From Pseudomonadota bacterium (GTDB lineage: Bacteria > Pseudomonadota > Alphaproteobacteria > Rhizobiales > Hyphomicrobiaceae): a DNA stretch of 22,891 bases. The notes under the pieces are model-generated. The model ran no database searches. It worked only from the letters and a program-made list of their open reading frames with translations, and was not told the origin of the DNA. The stretch covers positions 1-22,891 of the forward strand of contig JAEYYJ010000023.1 in NCBI GenBank assembly GCA_023430845.1, written 5' to 3'. Shown here one piece after another: positions 15,716 to 21,825 of the stretch; within the stretch, counting starts at the first letter, position 1; each line of letters starts with the position of its first letter. The position numbers were made by a program, and so were the translations under genes.

Positions 15716-16345
15716 ATGGTGCGTCTTCTTATTGCCGACGATCACGATGTCGTTCGCGCCGGACTGCGGCGACTACTCGAGGCGCGTGCTGATTGGAGCG
15801 TCGTTGCTGAAGCGGGCGACGGCAGAAAGGCCATCGCGCAGGCCATTGCACACAAGCCGGATGTCGCGATAGTCGACTACTCGCTGCCACTGATCAACGG
15901 CGTAGAGGCCACTCGCCAGATCAAGATGCGCGCGCCGACCGTAGAGGTTCTCATTTTCACGATGCATGACAATGAGACGCTGCTGCAGGATTTGCTGCAA
16001 GCTGGAGCGCGCGGCTATCTGCTCAAGTCCGACGCCGAGCAGCATCTGTACTCGGCGGTAGAGGCGTTGGCCGTGGGGCGCTCCTTCTTCACGGGAAAGG
16101 CCTCCGATCGAATTCTCGATGCCTATCTCATGAAGTCAAAGACCGAAGGTGTCCTGACGAGTCGCGAACGTGGCATCGTGCAGCTCATTGCCGAGGGGCA
16201 CAGCAACAAAACGATCGCAAGCGTTCTAAATATCAGCATCAAGACCGTGGAGACGCACCGGTCCAACGTGATGCACAAGCTCAAATTTGACTCGACCGCC
16301 GCGCTCGTGCGGTACGCGATCCGGAATAGGCTTGTCGAGCCTTAG
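15716..16345 (+). CDS. NarL/FixJ-type response regulator
   Basis: A 209-residue two-domain regulator. The receiver domain (1-120) has the acidic pair Asp8/Asp9 (IADDHD), phosphoacceptor Asp54 (AIVDYSLP) and Lys104 (GYLLKSD), all as required for phosphotransfer. The LuxR-type HTH (about 143-205) has LTSRERGIVQLIAEG and SIKTVETHRSNVMHKL. This output domain pairs with HisKA_3 kinases, and two such kinases lie within 5 kb. The start is ATG 15716 with GGAG five bases upstream; the frame extends to 15623 without a ribosome site. Its last 65 bp overlap the 3' end of the MASE1 kinase gene on the opposite strand. Target genes are unknown. Confidence 0.94.
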   Translation: MVRLLIADDHDVVRAGLRRLLEARADWSVVAEAGDGRKAIAQAIAHKPDVAIVDYSLPLINGVEATRQIKMRAPTVEVLIFTMHDNETLLQDLLQAGARGYLLKSDAEQHLYSAVEALAVGRSFFTGKASDRILDAYLMKSKTEGVLTSRERGIVQLIAEGHSNKTIASVLNISIKTVETHRSNVMHKLKFDSTAALVRYAIRNRLVEP

Positions 16346-17996
16346 AGGTGTTGAGAAGGCTCGCTTCCTCCGGCGCATCTCGAAATACCGCTTCCACAAT
16401 TGTCGATCCATCGGCCGAGTAGATGCTGAGGCGCCCGCCCAGGCGGTGAAGGCGTTCGGTCATCGCAACGACGCCAAGGCCACTGGTGACCGGTGCTGGC
16501 GCAATGCTCCTGAGGCGCGACAGCATGCTTCCGCCTTGTCGATTGCTGGCCGCTGGATCCTCGATCTGTAGAATCAGCTCATTAGGCTCGGCTCGGCTCC
16601 GCGCCAGGACAATCTGCGCGGTTGTGCTATTCGAATGGCGTTCGATGTTCGTCAATGCCTCTTGAACAATGCGGAAGACGACATTCTCGGTATCGGGTGC
16701 CAGCCTTGCTATGCTGTCCGATATATTGAGCTCCACCGCAATTCCGCTCCGGTCTGAAAAGGTTCTGAGAAACGAACGAAGCGCAGGCTGAAGTCCGGCT
16801 TCGACCAGGAGGGGCGGATACATGCTGTACGCTGCCGTGCGCAGTACGCTGATAGCTGCCTGCAGATCGGCCTCTATCTCCTCCGCTTCGTCTCGCGTTT
16901 CGGGAGGCAGCTTCTTGAATAAGTGCTGTGCCTTCAGATTGATCGCGGCCAGATCCTGGCAGATGCCCTCGTGCAAGTCTCTCGCCGTCTTGCGCCAATC
17001 TTCCTCTCGCGACCAAAGAACCATGCGGGCCAACTCGCGGGTCCGCCTCTCGGTGCGTTTCGCACTGTCGACGTACGTGCCAAGCAAGAGCACGGGCACA
17101 GCGAGGCCCATCGAGAACAGCTGGAGGGCGAGCACGTTGTCTTCGGGGGTCGCTGCGGTGAACACCGTGGGACCGCTCAGGTTCAGCCAGATTGATGTGA
17201 GTGTGATGATCAGGATCGCCAGGCTCGCCCCGCGTATGCCGAACCGGACGGTCGCCCAGAGGGCAAACGGGAGTGGAAGGTAAAGCAACGCGGGCAAGAA
17301 GCTAACGCCACCGCTCAGCATCGATGCCTTGCTCGCAATCGCGCAAGAGACCAGCAGGCCGATCGATAAGAGTGCGGCCTCCATCCAGCGCTCGCGCGAG
17401 AGAAGCCGCCACGCTTCGCCGCCGCCCGCCCCAAAGAAAGCAAGCAGCACAGGTCCGAGCGTGAGATTTCCCAATGCATTGGCCGCGTACCACTCGAGCC
17501 AGAACGTCCAATAATTATCCGGCGGCGCGCCGCCAAAGGGCCTGACGTAGGCTCCAAAGAACGCGACGATCGCGGGGCCGATCCCCGCTGCGATGATGAT
17601 ATAGACCGTGGTTCGTCGGAATGAGCTGAGCCAAGGTGGCGAAACGAGCACCCATTTAATGGCAGCCGCGTTGAGTACTGCGATGGCACAATTCGTCAGG
17701 AATGCCACCATCAACTGTGGCCAGTTCATGCCGATCTGAAGCTCGGCGATGATATGAGCCGGCAGAACGGCCAGGATGAAAATCCACCAGCGTGTGTGCG
17801 GTGCGCCCAAGAGGGCACAGAAGAGAATAATGTTCGGCGGCCAGAAAGGCGCAAAGACTTGGTCGGACAGCGTACCCACCAGGAAAGCGGCTTCGGCGCC
17901 CAGAAGATAGGCCAGCGATGTAAGAAACGGTGCACGAGCCGAGCGCGGGAGCCGTTCCAGGCTGCGGCGCCATATTGACGTCAGCTGCCGTGTCAT
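16281..17996 (-). CDS. MASE1-domain histidine kinase (HisKA_3) with degenerate ATP-binding G1 box
   Basis: A 571-residue membrane kinase. Residues about 20-305 form a MASE1-type integral membrane sensor of roughly eight helices (APFWPPNIILFCALLG; WLEWYAANALGNLTLGPVLL). HisKA_3 follows with His342 in KTARDLHEGICQDLAAINLK, then an HATPase domain with N-box Asn450 (EALTNIERHS). The G1 box is abnormal: Asp480 is present, but the expected D-x-G-x-G reads DPAASNRQGG. The later G box GLGVVAMTERLHRLGG is normal. The start is ATG 17996 with GGAG five bases upstream. About 20 C-terminal residues beyond the ATPase fold are Ser/Arg/Ala-rich and are encoded antisense to the response regulator's 3' end. 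It is the natural partner of that regulator, though convergent rather than co-transcribed. The signal is unknown. Confidence 0.9.
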   Translation of the reverse strand: MTRQLTSIWRRSLERLPRSARAPFLTSLAYLLGAEAAFLVGTLSDQVFAPFWPPNIILFCALLGAPHTRWWIFILAVLPAHIIAELQIGMNWPQLMVAFLTNCAIAVLNAAAIKWVLVSPPWLSSFRRTTVYIIIAAGIGPAIVAFFGAYVRPFGGAPPDNYWTFWLEWYAANALGNLTLGPVLLAFFGAGGGEAWRLLSRERWMEAALLSIGLLVSCAIASKASMLSGGVSFLPALLYLPLPFALWATVRFGIRGASLAILIITLTSIWLNLSGPTVFTAATPEDNVLALQLFSMGLAVPVLLLGTYVDSAKRTERRTRELARMVLWSREEDWRKTARDLHEGICQDLAAINLKAQHLFKKLPPETRDEAEEIEADLQAAISVLRTAAYSMYPPLLVEAGLQPALRSFLRTFSDRSGIAVELNISDSIARLAPDTENVVFRIVQEALTNIERHSNSTTAQIVLARSRAEPNELILQIEDPAASNRQGGSMLSRLRSIAPAPVTSGLGVVAMTERLHRLGGRLSIYSADGSTIVEAVFRDAPEEASLLNTSKARQAYSGSRTARARRSSQI

Positions 17997-18294
17997 CTGG
18001 GCTCCCCCCACCCATTTGTTCGCTTCGCTTAGATGCTGCATCCCGACGCTTTCTTCGAGATTATTTCCAGCTTCAGTCCCGGCAGGGTCGGCGAGTACGC
18101 GCGTCGGCGGCCTCGTATAGCAAAGTCGTCGGCGATGGTGGCCGCGTTATGTCTTATATATGACTTAGCTAGATACTAAAAGAATGAGTTCTATCACATT
18201 TCTTATCGTTACTAAGCATAGGCCTTTATTCCTATTCCGGGGATTCTAACTCAGAGCGGTTTCGAGTGTGCGGAAAGTGAGCGTTTTCAGGCGT

Positions 18295-18315
18295 GCGCAG
18301 AAATTTATTCTGCGC
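18295..18315. terminator. Perfect 8-bp hairpin with AT loop
   Basis: GCGCAGAA and TTCTGCGC flank a 5-base loop ATTTA. It lies 38 bp downstream of the stop of the 35-aa minus-strand candidate and could terminate it. There is no U-tract. Confidence 0.35.
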
Positions 18316-18353
18316 CGCGCGATGGGTGCTGGGGATTTATGGTGGAGGGGGAG

Positions 18354-18461
18354 TTACGGCGCAAAAAGCAGGCTTGCAAACCAGACGGTAATTTTCACCA
18401 CCCCCAGGTTCAAAACGGACAGCAGTAGCGCGACAAAGAGTATGTTTGGCGTTTCAGCCAT
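18354..18461 (-). CDS. Candidate 35-aa membrane peptide
   Basis: A 35-residue frame with a short polar start (AETPN), a long hydrophobic run (about 7-33) and the stop TAA. The purine-rich GAGGGAGCTCGGGGGG lies immediately upstream of ATG 18461, but its spacing is poor (either too close or about 12 bases). A hairpin follows the stop. No family is recognised; coding status is uncertain. Confidence 0.3.
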   Translation of the reverse strand: MAETPNILFVALLLSVLNLGVVKITVWFASLLFAP

Positions 18462-18751
18462 GCCCCCCGAGCTCCCTCGGCCCCGAACGATCCAATGAGT
18501 TAACGAATATTTTGCTTCTGAAGAAGTCGGGAAAAGTACTGATCCTCGACGGAAGGAACCCCGAGAAGAGACGGGATGATGGCGTCGCGAAGGGCAGCGA
18601 TTGCCCACACCACACCGCCGGGTGATCCGTGCGAGTTCTATCAATCATTTCTAGGGTGCCTCCCGATGTGAGGCGCGAACCACACTTGGGTAGCATGATG
18701 GGAAATTCTGACAGCGCGGCACTGACCTGCCGATAGCGACACGGAGATTGG

Positions 18752-19402
18752 ATGCGCATGTCGACCATAAAAGCGCACATCGAGCGGCCGGAGCGGATTT
18801 CCGAGAAGCCTGTGCCGCCAGTGCCTACTGTGGATGCTTCTCATCCCGATCAAGCCTCGACCCAGTATTCCGAGCACCGCACGAAGCTGTCGACACATCG
18901 CACCGCTTTGTCCGAGCATCGGACGTCGCTCTCGGAGTACCGCACGGACCTCTCGACACAGCGGACGGACATGTCGACCGATCGCACCGAGATGTCGATG
19001 CGTCGAACGGGCATGTCCTTCCAACGCACGCGCATGAGTGCAGATCGCACGCTGATGTCGGTGATCCGCACATCACTGTCGCTGATCTCGTTCGGCTTCA
19101 CGATCTTCCAGGTGTTCCAGAAGCTCCGCGATCAGGATCTCCTGACCAATGCGGCGCCCGCGCGCAACTTCGGCATGGCGCTCGTCGCGCTCGGAATTGG
19201 TATGCTGGTCGTGGGGATCGTCTATCACGTGCAGTTCATGCTTGGTTTGCGCAATGAGCGCAAAGCGATGACGGAAGCAGGACTCATCCACGGCGAAAGT
19301 CATTTCCCGCCGTCCATGATTCTGATCACCGCCATCCTCCTGCTTCTTATCGGTATCTTTGCAATCGTCAGCATGGCGTTTCAGATCGGCCCGTTCGGCT
19401 GA
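18752..19402 (+). CDS. DUF202-type membrane protein with ten N-terminal S-x-x-R-T heptads
   Basis: A 216-residue protein. Residues 1-38 are polar. Residues 40-109 are ten consecutive heptads of the form S-x-x-R-T-x-[LM], a periodic coiled or helical arm. The DUF202/YidH-like membrane part follows, with three hydrophobic segments near 106-124, 137-160 and 188-212 (LSLISFGFTIFQVFQKL opens it). DUF202 proteins normally show two or three RT-x-L-[SA] units before the first helix, so ten is an expansion or a subfamily trait. The start is ATG 18752 with GGAG five bases upstream. It is first in a likely operon with DUF1622 and HdeD. Function is unknown. Confidence 0.82.
   Translation: MRMSTIKAHIERPERISEKPVPPVPTVDASHPDQASTQYSEHRTKLSTHRTALSEHRTSLSEYRTDLSTQRTDMSTDRTEMSMRRTGMSFQRTRMSADRTLMSVIRTSLSLISFGFTIFQVFQKLRDQDLLTNAAPARNFGMALVALGIGMLVVGIVYHVQFMLGLRNERKAMTEAGLIHGESHFPPSMILITAILLLLIGIFAIVSMAFQIGPFG
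18869..19078 (+). repeat. Coding heptad repeat, 10 units of 21 bp
   Basis: Ten 21-bp units encode S-x-x-R-T-x-[LM]. The RT dipeptide is invariant while the two residues before it vary (EH, TH, EH, EY, TQ, TD, MR, FQ, AD, VI). At DNA level the units are diverged, so this is not a recent slippage array. Confidence 0.8.
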
Positions 19403-19444
19403 GCGGATGACTGCGCTCGCCGGGCTGAGTGCTCAATTGGAGGC

Positions 19445-19864
19445 ATGGTCGCCATCATGCAAGAGTGGCTCACGGTCGCATCGCATTACTCAGTCTCGCT
19501 CATCGATACGATGGCGCTTCTCATTGTTTTGGTCGGAACGATCGAGGCGTTCGTTCGCGGCTTGCATCTGTTGCTTTCATCGCCGACAGGCCACCAGAGG
19601 CGTGATGTCTGGCTGCGTTATGCGCGCTGGCTCGTGGCAGGACTAACCTTTCAGCTGGCCGCCGACATCATTGAAACGTCCATTGCTCCAACGTGGGACG
19701 ACATCGGCCGCCTCGCTGTGATCGCCCTCGTTCGCACGTTCCTGAACTACTTCCTCGAGCGGGATCTTGCCGAAGTCAGGGAGCGCCAGGAGCCGCTCGC
19801 CGATGCCGGCAATGCAAATCCGCGCGGTGAGCCGCGCCGTCAATTGGAGGTCGATCATGCGTAG
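19445..19864 (+). CDS. DUF1622-family small membrane protein
   Basis: A 139-residue protein with three hydrophobic segments (about 17-44, 60-78 and 84-100) and a polar C-terminal tail. Family-like segments are LIDTMALLIVLVGTIEAF, LRYARWLVAGLTFQLAADI and the closing helix ALVRTFLNYFLERDL. DUF1622 proteins are uncharacterised inner-membrane proteins. The start is unsettled: GGAGG lies one base before ATG 19445 and 13 before ATG 19457, neither ideal. It begins 42 bp after the DUF202 gene and its stop overlaps the HdeD start by 8 bp, implying one operon. Confidence 0.83.
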   Translation: MVAIMQEWLTVASHYSVSLIDTMALLIVLVGTIEAFVRGLHLLLSSPTGHQRRDVWLRYARWLVAGLTFQLAADIIETSIAPTWDDIGRLAVIALVRTFLNYFLERDLAEVRERQEPLADAGNANPRGEPRRQLEVDHA

Positions 19865-20444
19865 TGCACCTGTTGTCCACCACATCAGCCATCCATTGCG
19901 ATCCAGGATCCAGGCGCTTGCCGATAACTGGTGGCTCATCCTGCTCAGGGGTATAGCGGCCATAGTTTTCGGCGTTCTCGCGATGGCTTGGCCCGGCGTG
20001 ACGCTCGTCACGCTGGTCGTTCTCTATGGAATCTTCGTGCTCGCCGATGGCGCATTCGCAGTCCTGGCCGCCATACGTGGTAGCGAGTATGCATCCAGCT
20101 GGTGGCTTGCGATCGTAGGTCTGCTCGGTATCGCCGCCGGCATCATCACTCTGCTCTGGCCAGGCATCACGGGCCTCGTTCTACTCTTCTGCATCGCGAT
20201 CTGGGCCATTGCGACGGGCATCCTGCAGATTGTCGGAGCCATCGCCATGCGCAACGAGCTCGACGACACGTGGCTGCTCGTCGCGACCGGCGCCCTTTCG
20301 GTTCTGTTTGGCGCCCTCTTGATCGCGCGCCCGGGGGCGGGTGCACTTGCGCTCGTGCTGGTCATCGCCTGCTACGCCATTATCTACGGCATCCTGCTCT
20401 GCCTGCTTGCGTTGCGGCTGCGCAAGCACGCCAGTCCGGCATAG
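19857..20444 (+). CDS. HdeD-family membrane protein
   Basis: A 195-residue protein with six evenly spaced hydrophobic helices. It has the HdeD/DUF308 pattern: an opening NWWLILLRGIAAIVFGVLA, then WWLAIVGLLGIAAGIITLLWPGITG, then a third repeat-like pair beginning LLVATGALSVLFGALLIARP. The E. coli relative is an acid-resistance membrane protein; the mechanism is not known. The start is ATG 19857 with GGAGG six bases upstream. Its first 8 bases overlap the end of the DUF1622 gene, suggesting translational coupling. Confidence 0.9.
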   Translation: MRSAPVVHHISHPLRSRIQALADNWWLILLRGIAAIVFGVLAMAWPGVTLVTLVVLYGIFVLADGAFAVLAAIRGSEYASSWWLAIVGLLGIAAGIITLLWPGITGLVLLFCIAIWAIATGILQIVGAIAMRNELDDTWLLVATGALSVLFGALLIARPGAGALALVLVIACYAIIYGILLCLLALRLRKHASPA

Positions 20445-20531
20445 CCTGACGTCAGTCGAAATTTTAGTGCGCAGCGTCGTGCATCGGTGCTGATGGGACG
20501 CTTGCGGCTGCACCGATCCGAGCCTGCCGCG

Positions 20532-20547
20532 ACGCCGAGATCGGCGT
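20532..20547. promoter_or_regulatory. Inverted repeat upstream of the zinc-finger-like gene
   Basis: ACGCCGA-GA-TCGGCGT has 7-bp perfect arms and lies about 155 bp upstream of the ATG at 20702. It could be an operator or part of a transcript end for the HdeD operon. Confidence 0.25.
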
Positions 20548-20701
20548 GAACAATGCTCAAGGACAAAATTGCCAGCCGTGCGGATCGATCTGCGTTCGCG
20601 CGGACGCAGAATCTTGCGGCAAAGTGTCCGTCGCCCTGGCGGCCCGGGGCCGTAGATGCAGTATTCAAAGTGGCGGGGGCGGAAATTGGGGGGAAACCAC
20701 T

Positions 20702-20923
20702 ATGCCACTCGATGGATCAGCGTTCGATGAAGGTCCCCACGGCCAGCGGTGGTGCCGGGCGTGCAAGGAGCCCATTGCGAAGGAACAGCGCGTGACACGC
20801 ATCGAGTTCCGAAACGATCCGCATGGCTTCAAGGGATTGACTGGAGACTATCACGCGACGTGCAGCAAGCCGTTCGCGTCGCTCGCTCATGTCATCAACA
20901 TGAACCCTTGGGCCGGTCGCTGA
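20702..20923 (+). CDS. 73-aa protein with a PARP-like C2HC zinc-finger pattern
   Basis: A 73-residue protein. The cysteine/histidine spacing is C18-x2-C21-x29-H51-x2-C54, the ligand spacing of PARP-type zinc fingers (C-x2-C-x28-30-H-x2-C). It shows WCRACKEPI at the first knuckle and GDYHATCSKPF at the second. The rest is short and polar and ends INMNPWAGR. ATG 20702 has GGGGG about eight bases upstream; the frame opens earlier at 20546 without a good site. PARP-type fingers recognise DNA breaks in eukaryotes; a bacterial role is not established. No named family is recognised, and another treble-clef type is equally possible. Confidence 0.65.
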   Translation: MPLDGSAFDEGPHGQRWCRACKEPIAKEQRVTRIEFRNDPHGFKGLTGDYHATCSKPFASLAHVINMNPWAGR

Positions 20924-21099
20924 CATCGCGACCGAGCAAATTCTCAAAGCCATCGCGACGACAGTACACAGCGTGACTTGTGCTGCGTTCTCGCACGCGG
21001 TGTGCTCAGAAGAATTTCGATCTCTCTCGAAAGGCCTGCCTCTAAGGGCCGCCCCGACGACGATTGGGGGCTTCTCCCGATAGGAGCGCGAACGCAGTC

Positions 21100-21113
21100 C
21101 TCACTATTGTGAG
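21100..21113. promoter_or_regulatory. Inverted repeats upstream of the DUF4203-like gene
   Basis: CTCAC-TATT-GTGAG (21100-21113) lies 80 bp upstream of ATG 21193. Another, TTTCGA-TCTCTC-TCGAAA, lies at 21015-21032. Both are candidate operators in the 269-bp gap that otherwise holds nothing visible. Confidence 0.3.
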
Positions 21114-21192
21114 CACGTAGCGCATATGACCAGCCGAGCGGCTGGATCGCCTGCCTGAACCTGTAAGGCATCCGACCTGGAAGGGATGAGAC

Positions 21193-21822
21193 ATGCTGTT
21201 CTCGTTCGCGGTTCTGCTCATCCTTTGCGGCATCGGGATCATGGGTTTCGGTCTTCTGATGTTCTATGGGTGGCTGCCGCTCCTCTACGGGCTGTTCGGT
21301 TTGGAGATCGGATTCTTGCTTGGCCGGTGGCTCACCGGAAACGTCGGCTTCGCCACCGTCGCTCTTGCTATTGTGCTTGCAGTTGCTGCCGCGACGGCCG
21401 CGTACGTGCTCGAGCACTATCGCCGCGCGCTCGTGGGCTTCATGGGCGGCGCGGCTCTCGTTCTGACGCTGCTGACCGTCTTCGGCATGGACCGTCTGAT
21501 ATCCGGCATGTCCGGTACGGTTCTCGCGGCAATCGGCGGCGTGGCAGGCGCCACCATTGCGCTGAGGTTCTTCGATATCTTCATCGTCGTCGCTTCCGCA
21601 TTTGGTGGTGCGGCGCTCGTTGTCACCGGCGGGCAGCTACTTCTCCCGATGCCCGCCGAGCACTCCGGAAGCGTTCTGCCCGCGCTGCTCACTGCCATTC
21701 TTGGCGTGTTCGGCTTGAAGTGGCAGCTCTCCAACATCGCATCATGGGTGCCGCCAGAGCCGGGCAGCGCGGATCCGTTCGCGGATCGCGTCGGCAAGCA
21801 AGCCGGTCTACGAAATCCCTAG
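21193..21822 (+). CDS. DUF4203-like polytopic membrane protein
   Basis: A 209-residue protein with about seven closely packed, Gly/Ala-rich hydrophobic segments covering residues 1-180. It has glycine motifs typical of the DUF4203/TMEM198-like class (YGLFGLEIGFLLGRWL; GFMGGAALVLTLLTVFG; SAFGGAALVVTGGQLLLP), then a polar tail. No enzymatic signature is seen. The start is ATG 21193 with AAGGGA six bases upstream. The patatin-like gene begins three bases after its stop, so the two are almost certainly co-translated. The family label is tentative. Confidence 0.7.
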   Translation: MLFSFAVLLILCGIGIMGFGLLMFYGWLPLLYGLFGLEIGFLLGRWLTGNVGFATVALAIVLAVAAATAAYVLEHYRRALVGFMGGAALVLTLLTVFGMDRLISGMSGTVLAAIGGVAGATIALRFFDIFIVVASAFGGAALVVTGGQLLLPMPAEHSGSVLPALLTAILGVFGLKWQLSNIASWVPPEPGSADPFADRVGKQAGLRNP

Positions 21823-21825
21823 CGA

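Larger units (their letters stand above)
17997..18751. other. Long intergenic region with an AT-rich core
   Basis: 755 bp between the MASE1 kinase start and the DUF202 operon. About 18150-18250 is clearly AT-rich against its surroundings and includes TATATA and TTAG...CTAA elements, so it probably holds the kinase promoter. A perfect hairpin GCGCAGAA/TTCTGCGC lies at 18295-18302 and 18308-18315. One 35-codon membrane-peptide candidate is described separately. Nothing else coding is convincing. Confidence 0.5.

Noticed and set aside
18869..19078. CRISPR-like or satellite array
   Set aside because: The 21-bp periodicity is coding, with diverged units and no spacers; it encodes the DUF202 heptads.
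18850..19101. Minus-strand frame with its own heptad repeat (R-C/DMSVR-like)
   Set aside because: It is the mirror image of the DUF202 heptad array; periodic DNA yields periodic translations in every frame.
18640..21192. General-stress (EcfG-type GGAAC-N16-17-CGTT) promoters before the stress-like genes
   Set aside because: No pair with acceptable spacing was found upstream of the DUF202, zinc-finger or DUF4203 genes by eye.
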